This document shows positions 7,934-16,552 of a stretch of 64,000 nucleotides of DNA, piece after piece. Both the position numbers and the translations under genes were made by a program. The stretch covers positions 16,766 to 80,765 of the forward strand of contig NZ_VKDC01000025.1 of assembly GCF_007097395.1 (NCBI RefSeq), written 5' to 3'. The notes under the pieces are model-generated. The model saw nothing but the letters and a program-made list of their open reading frames with translations, was not told the origin of the DNA and made no database searches. How positions within the stretch are numbered: the stretch's first letter is position 1; each line of letters starts with the position of its first letter. The stretch is from Fulvivirga sp. M361 (lineage in GTDB: Bacteria; Bacteroidota; Bacteroidia; Cytophagales; Cyclobacteriaceae).

Positions 7934-9586
7934 TCAAGATCTGTAAACCTTATATTGGTTGATCAGTCCATTGGTAGATACATCATGACTCGTCACTTTT
8001 TCCTCATCTTCCAATTCGGGTAAAATCTTCTTGGCCAGCTGTTTTCCTAATTCCACACCCCATTGGTCAAAACTGTAAATATTCCAGATCACCCCCTGAA
8101 CGAAGATCTTATGTTCATAAAATGCGATAAGGCTTCCTAAAGTACGTGGTGTCAGTTTTTTGAAAAGAATCGAGTTAGTGGGCCTGTTCCCTTCAAATAC
8201 TTTGAATGGGGCCAGTTCAGCAATTTCTTCTTTGTTCAGGCCCTGGGCAGAAAGCTCTTTTTCCACTTCAGCCCGGGTTTTACCATTCATTAAGGCCTCC
8301 GTTTGTGCAAAAAAGTTGGCCAGTAGCTTTGCATGATGATCGCTGACAGGATTATGTGAAACCGCTGGCGCCAGGAAGTCACAAGGGATAAGCTTGGTTC
8401 CCTGATGGATCAATTGATAAAAGGCATGTTGTCCGTTAGTGCCGGGTTCTCCCCAGATCACAGGTCCTGTCTGGTAAGTCACCTTTTTACCATGGCGATC
8501 GATATATTTTCCATTACTTTCCATATCACCTTGTTGGAAGTATGCGGCAAAACGGTGCATATACTGATCATAGGGTAGGAGGGCATGAGATTCTGCTCCA
8601 AAGAAATTGTTGTACCAGATGCCTAATAAAGCCATAATGACAGGGATATTACTTTCCAGCGCTTCATTTTGAAAATGCTGATCGGCAGCATGAGCGCCTT
8701 CCAGTAATGCTTCAAAATGGTCGAAGCCTATGGTACAGGCAATAGAAAGCCCAATGCCGGACCACAGCGAATAGCGGCCACCTACCCAATCCCAGAAACC
8801 GAACATATTATTTGTATCAATGCCGAAAGCGGCTACTTCCTGCGCATTGGTAGATATAGCTACAAAATGCTTTTTGACATGATCATTGTCTATGGCATAT
8901 TGTAAGAACCAGTCACGTGCGGAGTGTGCATTGGTCATCGTTTCCTGCGTAGTGAATGTTTTTGAGGCTATCATGAACAGTGTCGTTTCAGCATCCACTT
9001 TTTTCAGCACCTCGCTAAGATGCGTGCCGTCTACATTAGAGACAAAATAAGCCTCCATATGCTCTGCTTTATAGGGCTTCAGAGCTTCCGTTACCATCAC
9101 CGGCCCCAGGTCTGATCCGCCTATTCCTATATTAACAATAGTATTGATAGGTTTACCGGTATATCCTTTCCACTCTCCGGAGATCAACTTTTCACTAAAG
9201 GTCTTCATCTTACCCAGCACCTCATTGACATCCGGCATCACATCTTTTCCGTCCACTAGCACAGGAGAGTTGGAGCGATTCCTCAGTGCGGTGTGCAGCA
9301 CCGACCTGCCTTCCGTAGCATTGATCTTGTCACCTGAAAACATGGAAGAAATAGCTTCCTTGACTTTCATTTCTTTCGCTAACTGAAACAACAGTTCAAG
9401 CGTTTCTTTTGTAATCCTGTTTTTAGAATAATCCACCAGGATGTCCTCAAAGTGGATACTGAATTTGTCAAAACGGGTATTATCCTCGTCAAAAAGGTCT
9501 TTAAGATGTTTTTTCTCTATGGATCCGTAATGGGCTTGTAATGCTTTCCAGGCGGAACTTGTTGTAGGGTCATTTGATGATAACAT
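7934..9586 (-). CDS. pgi: Glucose-6-phosphate isomerase
   Basis: This cytoplasmic 550-residue protein is a full-length PGI, interconverting glucose-6-phosphate and fructose-6-phosphate in glycolysis and gluconeogenesis. Family signatures are visible: [15 protein letters not shown] near residue 150, [13 protein letters not shown] near 205, the GxNGQH stretch with the catalytic glutamate in [15 protein letters not shown] near 380, and the C-terminal [10 protein letters not shown] signature near 510. Length matches bacterial and eukaryotic PGI (about 550). It stands alone, convergent with the esterase gene, and has a long untranslated region upstream with an inverted repeat at 9667-9715. Confidence 0.96.
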   Translation of the reverse strand: MLSSNDPTTSSAWKALQAHYGSIEKKHLKDLFDEDNTRFDKFSIHFEDILVDYSKNRITKETLELLFQLAKEMKVKEAISSMFSGDKINATEGRSVLHTALRNRSNSPVLVDGKDVMPDVNEVLGKMKTFSEKLISGEWKGYTGKPINTIVNIGIGGSDLGPVMVTEALKPYKAEHMEAYFVSNVDGTHLSEVLKKVDAETTLFMIASKTFTTQETMTNAHSARDWFLQYAIDNDHVKKHFVAISTNAQEVAAFGIDTNNMFGFWDWVGGRYSLWSGIGLSIACTIGFDHFEALLEGAHAADQHFQNEALESNIPVIMALLGIWYNNFFGAESHALLPYDQYMHRFAAYFQQGDMESNGKYIDRHGKKVTYQTGPVIWGEPGTNGQHAFYQLIHQGTKLIPCDFLAPAVSHNPVSDHHAKLLANFFAQTEALMNGKTRAEVEKELSAQGLNKEEIAELAPFKVFEGNRPTNSILFKKLTPRTLGSLIAFYEHKIFVQGVIWNIYSFDQWGVELGKQLAKKILPELEDEEKVTSHDVSTNGLINQYKVYRS

Positions 9587-9666
9587 AGCGTCTGTTTTAA
9601 TACCGGTGTGAAGTTAGAAAAGTGGTGCGCTCAAATAAAACAAAAAGTAAATTTTATACCTACTAT

Positions 9667-9715
9667 TTACTGCCTCTCATACCACTATTTCAGTTAATTA
9701 TATGAGATGCAGTAA
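9667..9715. repeat. Inverted repeat upstream of pgi
   Basis: TTACTGCCTCTCATA (9667-9681) and TATGAGATGCAGTAA (9701-9715) are inverted repeats matching at 14 of 15 positions around a 19-base loop. No T tract follows on either strand. It may be an operator, a stem-loop in the pgi leader, or part of a small repetitive element. Confidence 0.45.
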
Positions 9716-9828
9716 GTACATTGATCAATTGGAAGGTGCCATGTACATCTGCAGTAAGAACATCAGCGCGGTGAGAGGTTGATAAAGCTTTTTTATAATG
9801 AAGTGATCAACTTCCACTTTTGTTGAGT

Positions 9829-9961
9829 TAGTGTTGTGTTAAGGATTACATGACGTATCCGACATAGATTATGTAAAGTATTTAAATTTTCGTTGCCCGA
9901 TGAGTTAGCAGTCGGCAACAAGCGGTAAGCAATGCTATGTCATAAAGTTTAGCCTACTGCC
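9829..9961 (+). repeat. 133-bp inverted repeat, left copy
   Basis: This segment matches the reverse complement of 18518-18650 over its full length with no gap and only six mismatches by eye. It contains a GTTGCC/GGCAAC stem. In this copy a GTCGGCA/TGCCGAC dyad runs past the repeat edge, and a GTTATGTGCAT follows at about 9982. Together the two copies bracket the five-gene symporter-to-oxidoreductase operon. Confidence 0.9.
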
Positions 9962-10137
9962 GACGTTGTCCTCGGTCAACCGTTATGTGCATCGTAAATG
10001 ATGATTGAGAAATAAAGACAATGCAGACAGGACAGTAAAATATAAATAACACATGGTTTGTCAATCGGTTCTTAAAAGGATGTCAAAAAAAGATCCCGTA
10101 AAGTTCCAAAATTGAAAATATATGCTTAAAATTGAAA

Positions 10138-10151
10138 TGTGTACGTGCACA
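10138..10151. promoter_or_regulatory. LacI-type operator O1 (symporter promoter)
   Basis: TGTGTACGTGCACA is a near-perfect palindrome centred on CG. It lies exactly 21 bp, centre to centre, from a second operator, in the leader of the symporter operon. Confidence 0.65.
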
Positions 10152-10158
10152 AATAAAA

Positions 10159-10172
10159 AGTGCTCGAACACT
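10159..10172. promoter_or_regulatory. LacI-type operator O2 (symporter promoter)
   Basis: AGTGCTCGAACACT shares the GTGCTCGAACAC core with sites before lacI/susC and before nagB. It is flanked by A5 and T5 tracts that extend the dyad. It lies about 70 bp upstream of the symporter start. Confidence 0.8.
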
Positions 10173-10242
10173 TTTTATTGAAATTGCATTAAGATATGCA
10201 ATGTGAAAACAGTCAACTGCCTGTTAAACAGGTTTAAGTACT

Positions 10243-12066
10243 ATGCAAATTGAGACGCTTGATATCCTTATTATTCTAGCCTACCTGGGCATTTCTGTTG
10301 GGATAGGTTTCTACATTTCCAAAAGAGCCTCAAAAAATCTGCAATCGTATTTTCTTGGGGGTAATAACATCCCCTGGTATGTGTTGGGGGTTTCTAATGC
10401 CTCAGGAATGTTTGATATTTCAGGAGTAATGTGGACGGTGGCCATCTGTTTTGTATATGGCTTAAAGAGCGCCTGGATTCCCTGGCTATGGCCTGTTTGG
10501 AACCAGGTGTTTGTCATGGTTTTTCTGGCGATCTGGCTCAGAAGGTCAGGGGCTATGACAGGTGCTGAATGGTTGTCCACACGATTTGGCAATAACAAGG
10601 GACAGCAGTTATCACATATTGTGGTGGTGGCGTTTGCTGTGATCAGTGTCATAGGCTTTATTGCCTATGGGTTTAAGGGAGTGGGCAAATTCGCGACCAT
10701 CTTCTTCTCCTATGACCTTTCCTTTTCCCTGGGTGATACTATTATTTCCTCACCAGATGCTTACGCGTTGATCATAATAGGTATAACAACCTTGTATGTA
10801 GTGAAGGGAGGTATGTATAGCGTGGTGGGTACAGAAATATTGCAATTTCTGTTAATGACCTTTGCCTGTTTTGCCATAGGATATGTGGTAATGACGCAAG
10901 TGAATGCAGAACAGATTAACCAGTCCATACCCAATGGCTGGAAAGATTTATGGTTTGGGTGGGAACTGGAATTGGACTGGTCTGATATATTGCCTGCGGT
11001 AGATAATTACATTGCTAATGATGATTTCAACCTGTTCGGGCTGGTGGTGATGCTCATGGTATTTAAAGGAGTTTTTGCTTCTTTAGCCGGGCCGGTGCCT
11101 AGTTATGATATGCAACGCATACTGGCCACCAAATCACCCAAAGAAGCGGCACAAATGAGTGGTTTTACCATCTGTGTTCTATATATGCCGCGTTATTTAA
11201 TGATCGCAGGGCTGACTGTTTTGGGACTCGTTTATTTCAAGCCTCAATTGCTGCAAATGGGCAATGACATCGATTTTGAAATGATTTTGCCTTATGCTAT
11301 TAATAACTTTATTCCTACCGGTGTGCTTGGGTTGATCCTGGCGGGCCTTATGGCAGCGTTCATGTCCACTTTTGCCGCTTTTGTGAATGCTGCTCCTGCC
11401 TATCTGGTGAATGATATTTATAAGAAATACATCAATCCCAATGCTTCCGCCAAAAAATACATCTACATGAGTTATGTGGCATCTGTCACTATAGTGATCA
11501 TTGGTGTGTTTGTAGGGTTTTTTATCCATTCGATAGATTCTATTACCAAGTGGATAGTAGCTTCTTTGTATGGCGGTTATGCAGCTGCCAATGTGTTGAA
11601 ATGGATATGGTGGAGGTTCAATGGACATGGATATTTCTGGGGAATGATCATGGGTTTGTTGGCTTCTATGGTTGTCCCAAAGATCTTTATCGGCGTATTT
11701 GATCTTTATCTCTATCCTCTCATCTTATTGATCTCACTGGCCGGATGCATTTTGGGTACTCTTCTTACCCCTCCCGAAAGTGATGAGACACTCAAAAACT
11801 TTTACAGGAAGGTAAGACCGTGGGGCTTTTGGAAGCCAATCCACCAAAAAATAGTGGAAGAAGACCCTGGTTTCCAGGGTAATGATCAATTCTGGAGAGA
11901 CTCCTTTAATGTGGTCGTTGGTATAGTCTGGCAGATGACGATGGTTATTATTCCCATTTACCTTGTCATAAGAGAGTATTTTGCCATGGGAATAAGTATT
12001 GCTTTACTAATCGTATGCAGTTTTTTACTTAAAAAGTACTGGTGGAATAAGCTCCCCGAACAGTAA
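10243..12066 (+). CDS. Sodium/solute symporter (SSS family)
   Basis: This 607-residue inner-membrane protein belongs to the sodium:solute symporter family (SGLT/NIS/PutP fold). It has about 14 hydrophobic segments, the early SSS motif around SKRASKNLQSYFLGGNNIPW (27-46), and a GAEWLSTRFG stretch near 107-116 typical of the family. It would import a sugar or amino-sugar product with Na+. As first gene of an operon with AGE epimerase and GH92 mannosidase, a mannose- or ManNAc-like substrate is plausible but inferred. Two LacI-type operators 21 bp apart lie in its leader. The length is at the long end for SSS sugar carriers. Confidence 0.9.
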   Translation: MQIETLDILIILAYLGISVGIGFYISKRASKNLQSYFLGGNNIPWYVLGVSNASGMFDISGVMWTVAICFVYGLKSAWIPWLWPVWNQVFVMVFLAIWLRRSGAMTGAEWLSTRFGNNKGQQLSHIVVVAFAVISVIGFIAYGFKGVGKFATIFFSYDLSFSLGDTIISSPDAYALIIIGITTLYVVKGGMYSVVGTEILQFLLMTFACFAIGYVVMTQVNAEQINQSIPNGWKDLWFGWELELDWSDILPAVDNYIANDDFNLFGLVVMLMVFKGVFASLAGPVPSYDMQRILATKSPKEAAQMSGFTICVLYMPRYLMIAGLTVLGLVYFKPQLLQMGNDIDFEMILPYAINNFIPTGVLGLILAGLMAAFMSTFAAFVNAAPAYLVNDIYKKYINPNASAKKYIYMSYVASVTIVIIGVFVGFFIHSIDSITKWIVASLYGGYAAANVLKWIWWRFNGHGYFWGMIMGLLASMVVPKIFIGVFDLYLYPLILLISLAGCILGTLLTPPESDETLKNFYRKVRPWGFWKPIHQKIVEEDPGFQGNDQFWRDSFNVVVGIVWQMTMVIIPIYLVIREYFAMGISIALLIVCSFLLKKYWWNKLPEQ

Positions 12067-12097
12067 CATAAGACAATCTAATTGAAAGCTATAAAAA

Positions 12098-13099
12098 ATG
12101 GAATCCAATAGCGCAATAAAACTTACAGGCACATTTCTAGACGAAATAAGCCATGATATCCCGCATCAAAATTGGGGGGCGAAAGAATGGAAAAAGGACT
12201 TTCAGGCTATGAAGTCCTTGGGAATCAATACTGTTATCATGATCCGGTGTGGGTATAAAAAGTGGATTACCTATGATTCCGATGTGCTTCGGAAAAAGGA
12301 GAACTGTTTTTCGCCGACCATTGATTATTTGAACTTATTCTTAACGCTCAGTGAAGAGTATGGTATGGACTTTTACTTTGGGTTGTATGATTCGGGTAAC
12401 TATTGGATTAACCACCAATACCAAAAAGAATTAGATATCAACAGGTCCATTATCGATGAGGTGTGGGCAAAATATGGTTCGCACAAAGCCTTTAAAGGAT
12501 GGTATATCTCGCATGAGATCAATCATCATGTACCGGGAGTGGTGGATACTTACGTCAAATTAGGTGAACACTGCAAGCAGTTGACCGGACTTCCGGTCTT
12601 GATCTCGCCCTATATAGATGGAAAAAAAGCAGTGGCTGCAAGTAGTAATATACTGGAAAAGAAGTATGCTACATCTATAGAACAATACGAGCAGGAGTGG
12701 GATGAAGTGTTTGACAGTATAAAACATGCTGTTGATATAGTAGCCTTCCAGGATGGTCACGTCGGTTTTGATGAGATACAGTCATATTTCGAAGTGAATC
12801 GAAAACTCTCGAAAAAACATGGCATTAGATGCTGGAGTAATTGTGAATCATTTGACAGGGACATGCCTATTAAATTTCTCCCTATTAAGTGGGAGAAGAT
12901 GCTGCTTAAATTAAAGGCTGCACAGCAAGCCGAAGTAGAAAAGGCCATCACATTTGAATTTTCACATTTTATGAGCCCTAACTCCAGCTATGTTCAGGCA
13001 CACCATCTTTATAATCGATATATGGAGTACTTTGGACAAAGCGAGGAAGTCACTACCATAATGGAAACGATCCGACGTCAAAACTCTGAAAAAGTATGA
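12098..13099 (+). CDS. DUF4434-type TIM-barrel protein
   Basis: This 333-residue protein resembles DUF4434, a TIM-barrel group related to glycoside hydrolases and common in Bacteroidota glycan loci. Visible elements include GTFLDEISHDIPHQNWGAKEW (11-31), a strand FYFGLYDSGNYW near 93-104, the acidic strand-end motif GWYISHEINHH near 137-147, and a late WSNCESF near 245. The two acidic residues E144 and E250 could be catalytic, which is inference. No signal peptide is seen, so unlike many relatives it appears cytoplasmic and would act on imported products. It overlaps the next gene by 4 bases, implying coupled translation. Confidence 0.75.
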   Translation: MESNSAIKLTGTFLDEISHDIPHQNWGAKEWKKDFQAMKSLGINTVIMIRCGYKKWITYDSDVLRKKENCFSPTIDYLNLFLTLSEEYGMDFYFGLYDSGNYWINHQYQKELDINRSIIDEVWAKYGSHKAFKGWYISHEINHHVPGVVDTYVKLGEHCKQLTGLPVLISPYIDGKKAVAASSNILEKKYATSIEQYEQEWDEVFDSIKHAVDIVAFQDGHVGFDEIQSYFEVNRKLSKKHGIRCWSNCESFDRDMPIKFLPIKWEKMLLKLKAAQQAEVEKAITFEFSHFMSPNSSYVQAHHLYNRYMEYFGQSEEVTTIMETIRRQNSEKV

Positions 13100-14304
13100 G
13101 AATTACGCCCAGCTTGTCATCATATATAGAATGCTATCATAACTCATTGATACATGATGTACTGTATTTCTGGGAGCGGTATAGTATTGACCATGGAAAG
13201 GGCGGTTATTTTACATGCTTGGATGAAGTCGGGCAGGTGTTCGACACAGATAAATTTGTTTGGTTGCAAGCCAGGCAGGTCTGGATGTTTTCAAAGCTTT
13301 ATAATGATCTGGAGCGTAAGGAACATTGGCTGGAAATTGCCAGAAACGGTGCTGATTTTCTGGATCGTTTTGCCTTTGACAAGAATGGAGACTGTTACTT
13401 TTCGCTTGATCGCGAAGGAGTTCCACTGGTGAGTGCTTATAACATCTTTTCCGATTGCTTTGTGACAATGGCCTTTGCTCAGTATGGCACTGCTACAGGG
13501 AACCAATATTTCATTGACCGGGCAAAAGAACAGTTTGAAAAGATATTAAAGAGAAAGGATAACCCTAAAGGCACATACAATAAAACCATCGTTCAGAACA
13601 GGCCGTTAAAAAATTTTGCACTACCCATGATCTTGTGTAACGTGGTCATGGAGCTAAAGGCTGTGCTTTCACCACAACGGGTGAATGCGACCATTACGGA
13701 ATGTGTTCACGAAATAACCCAACACTTTTTATGCCCGGAAACTGGCCTTATCTATGAAAACGTACTGCCGGACGGTAAAAAACATGACTCTTTTGAAGGG
13801 AGGCTAATTAACCCCGGTCATGGGATTGAAGCTTGCTGGTTTCTAATGGATATTGCTTATGATATTGGGGATAAAGCCTTGATGCATAAAGTGGTATCTA
13901 CCAGCCTGAATTTGGTTGAATATGGATGGGACGACCGGTATGACGGCATTTTTTATTTTATGGATGCAAAGGGGCATCCACCCCAGCAGTTGGAGTGGGA
14001 CCAGAAATTATGGTGGGTCCACCTGGAGTCGTTGATAGCTATGTCAAAGGGGTTTAGATATACCGGTGAAGAAAGATGCATGCACTGGTTTGAAAAGATA
14101 CATAACTACAGTTGGTCTCATTTTAGAGATGCCCGGGGAAGCCTGGAATGGTACGGATACCTCAACAGACAGGGTGAAGTATTATTACCATTGAAAGGAG
14201 GGAAGTGGAAAGGGTGCTTTCATGTGCCAAGGGCATTGTATACAATTTCGTCAGAGCTTAAAAAGATATCAGAACTTGAAGGTAGCATAGCAGATGATGT
14301 ATAG
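13096..14304 (+). CDS. AGE-family N-acylglucosamine 2-epimerase
   Basis: This 402-residue cytoplasmic protein is an (alpha/alpha)6-barrel of the AGE family, which epimerises GlcNAc/ManNAc, glucose/mannose, or cellobiose at C2. The two histidines that act as acid and base in renin-binding-protein AGE are placed as expected, H242 in NPGHGIEACW and H376 in GCFHVPRAL, together with WLQARQVWMFSKLY near 56-69. Length is typical. In this operon it would convert an imported ManNAc- or mannose-type sugar into its gluco form for glycolysis. It starts within the DUF4434 stop (ATGA overlap) and ends 11 bp inside the GH92 gene. Confidence 0.88.
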   Translation: MRITPSLSSYIECYHNSLIHDVLYFWERYSIDHGKGGYFTCLDEVGQVFDTDKFVWLQARQVWMFSKLYNDLERKEHWLEIARNGADFLDRFAFDKNGDCYFSLDREGVPLVSAYNIFSDCFVTMAFAQYGTATGNQYFIDRAKEQFEKILKRKDNPKGTYNKTIVQNRPLKNFALPMILCNVVMELKAVLSPQRVNATITECVHEITQHFLCPETGLIYENVLPDGKKHDSFEGRLINPGHGIEACWFLMDIAYDIGDKALMHKVVSTSLNLVEYGWDDRYDGIFYFMDAKGHPPQQLEWDQKLWWVHLESLIAMSKGFRYTGEERCMHWFEKIHNYSWSHFRDARGSLEWYGYLNRQGEVLLPLKGGKWKGCFHVPRALYTISSELKKISELEGSIADDV

Positions 14305-16552
14305 AAAGAGTTCGCTTTTACTTATCATTCTTGGATGCTTTGGGTGCTTTTTTCTGACTACTTGCAATGAAGCGGAACATCGAAATGATCTTATGGATCC
14401 CTTAACATATGTAGATCCTTTTATAGGTACGGGCGGGCATGGACACACTTTTCCTGGTGCTACCACTCCGTTTGGCATGGTTCAGTTGAGTCCGGATACA
14501 CACCTTTTTGGATGGGATGCATCCAGCGGATACCATTATTCGGATTCAACCCTCTATGGGTTTTCTCATACTCATCTAAGCGGTACAGGTATAGGTGATC
14601 TTGGTGATGTTCTTTTTCTACCCTACACCGGTGGCCATCAAAAAACTCCCGTGGCCACTTTTAAGAAAGCAACGGAGTATGCCACACCCGGATATTACCG
14701 GGTCCAATTAGACAATTTTGGAATTGCCGCCGAACTAACGGCTTCTCCCCGCGCCGGATTTCATAGATATACGTATCCGGGGGCAACTGAAAAGAAGCTA
14801 ATGATAAACCTGGGGCATGTATTGCAATCGGACTGGGGGCATAAAAGTACGGGAGGTTCCATAGAGTTTATAAACGATAGGGAAATTAAAGGGATGACCA
14901 CTACTTCAGGTTGGGCATATGATCAAAAGGTTTATTTCCATATGCAGTTTTCTTCTCCGTTTGAAGTAATTGAAGCCAGGAAGGGGGAGAGAATACTCAC
15001 AGGGTCGAAGATAACCGGAGACTCTTTGAAAGTGTTTTTACGATTTTTGTCTGCGGATTCATCTGTCGTTTTATCAAAAGTGGGTATCTCGGCGGTTAGT
15101 GAAGATGGTGCTTTAGAGAATCTCCAGGCTGAAATCGAAGATTGGAATTTTGAGGAAATACGGGATGAAGCTGAGCAAATGTGGCGGAAGGAACTCCTGA
15201 AGATAAAAGTAAAAAGTAGCGATACGACCTTGCTGAAGGTATTTTATACAGCGTTGTATCATGCTAATATTGCTCCTATGCTTTTTCAGGATATAGATGG
15301 AAAATACCTGGGAATGGATAAAATGATCCATGAGGCAGAACCTGGTTATACTAATTATACTGTCTTTTCCCTATGGGATACTTTTAGGGCATGGAATCCG
15401 CTTATGACCATTATTAATGAAGGCCGCTCTGTGGATTGGATAAATTCATTGTTAAGAAAGTACAAACAAGGGGGCATATTACCTAAGTGGCCACTGGCAG
15501 GTAATTATACGGGTACTATGGTAGGCTACCCGGCCGTAGCTGTTTTTGCCGATGCACTCACCAAGGGGATCACCGGTTTTGATGATTCCCTGGCGTTAAT
15601 GGCCGCAGTTCACAGTTCACAATATCATGACGATCTGAACCTTAAAGAACCCAGGGCAAAACAAGTGTCACCCAAGCATCTCTATTATGTGGAAAAGTAT
15701 GGCTATATACCTGCTGATTCTATTCAATGGTCAGTTTCTTACGGATTAGAAGGTGCCTATTACGATTGGTGTATTGCTACTATGGCTCAGTCTTTAAACA
15801 ATGACAGTGTGGCCTCGAAATATCGGACCAGATCACAGGCTTATAAACAGTATTTTGACCCTGAAGTCGGGCTGATGAGGGGCAGACTGAATAAGCAACA
15901 ATGGAGGACCCCGTTTAGCCCCGTGCAGTCAGATTTTAATGGCGATTTTGTGGAAGGGAATGCCTGGCAATGGTCCTGGTTCGTCCCTCACGATATTCCC
16001 GGGCTGGTGCAGCTTATGGGTGATACCACTTCATTTGTAAAGCAACTGGATGCTTTGTTTGAAGCTGATTCTGAGTTAGAAGGGGAAGAGATTCCCATGG
16101 ATATTTCAGGTTTGATCGGCCAATATGCCCACGGTAATGAGCCTGATCATCATGTTACCCACCTTTACAATTATGTGGGTCAATCAGCTAAAACCCAGGA
16201 AAAAGTAAATCAAATATTACTGGACCTCTATACTACAAAGCCCGATGGGATCATTGGTAATGAAGATTGTGGACAAATGTCAGCATGGTTTATAATGAAT
16301 GCGATGGGCTTTTACCAGGTCTGTCCGGGCGTACCGGAGTACTCGATAGGGCGGCCTTTGTTTGAGGAAGTTACTATTGAACTGGAAGGGGACAAAGATT
16401 TTATCATTAAGGCCATTAATGTAAGTCGTGAAAATAAATACGTTCAAAGCGCTTCGTTAAATGGCAAAAAGCTGGATGCTCCTTTTTTTACACATAATGA
16501 CATTATGCAGGGAGGAACATTGGAATTACATATGACTTCTGATCATGAATAG
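14294..16552 (+). CDS. GH92 alpha-mannosidase, lipoprotein
   Basis: This 752-residue enzyme is a glycoside hydrolase family 92 exo-alpha-mannosidase, a calcium-dependent inverting family that trims alpha-mannosides of N-glycans or mannans. The start of the domain, VDPFIGTGGHGHTFPGATTP (about 40-59), is a family signature, followed by FSLWDTFRAWNP near 355, EGNAWQWSWFVPHD near 554, GNEPDHHVTHLYNY near 615 and GNEDCGQMSAW near 655, where GH92 catalytic and metal residues fall. An N-terminal hydrophobic stretch ending in TTC25 indicates a lipoprotein. The gene overlaps both neighbours, so it is a fixed part of the five-gene operon. The linkage specificity is not readable. Confidence 0.95.
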   Translation: MMYRKSSLLLIILGCFGCFFLTTCNEAEHRNDLMDPLTYVDPFIGTGGHGHTFPGATTPFGMVQLSPDTHLFGWDASSGYHYSDSTLYGFSHTHLSGTGIGDLGDVLFLPYTGGHQKTPVATFKKATEYATPGYYRVQLDNFGIAAELTASPRAGFHRYTYPGATEKKLMINLGHVLQSDWGHKSTGGSIEFINDREIKGMTTTSGWAYDQKVYFHMQFSSPFEVIEARKGERILTGSKITGDSLKVFLRFLSADSSVVLSKVGISAVSEDGALENLQAEIEDWNFEEIRDEAEQMWRKELLKIKVKSSDTTLLKVFYTALYHANIAPMLFQDIDGKYLGMDKMIHEAEPGYTNYTVFSLWDTFRAWNPLMTIINEGRSVDWINSLLRKYKQGGILPKWPLAGNYTGTMVGYPAVAVFADALTKGITGFDDSLALMAAVHSSQYHDDLNLKEPRAKQVSPKHLYYVEKYGYIPADSIQWSVSYGLEGAYYDWCIATMAQSLNNDSVASKYRTRSQAYKQYFDPEVGLMRGRLNKQQWRTPFSPVQSDFNGDFVEGNAWQWSWFVPHDIPGLVQLMGDTTSFVKQLDALFEADSELEGEEIPMDISGLIGQYAHGNEPDHHVTHLYNYVGQSAKTQEKVNQILLDLYTTKPDGIIGNEDCGQMSAWFIMNAMGFYQVCPGVPEYSIGRPLFEEVTIELEGDKDFIIKAINVSRENKYVQSASLNGKKLDAPFFTHNDIMQGGTLELHMTSDHE

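Larger units (their letters stand above)
9587..10242. other. 656-bp region between pgi and the symporter operon
   Basis: There is no credible coding frame. It contains a 15-bp inverted repeat (9667-9715), the left copy of a 133-bp repeat (9829-9961) and two tandem LacI-type operators (10138-10172) in front of the symporter gene. Confidence 0.8.

Noticed and set aside
9905..9990. Integron attC site
   Set aside because: The arms and a GTTATGT core look suggestive, but there is no integrase gene, no array of cassettes and the other copy lacks the 3' part.
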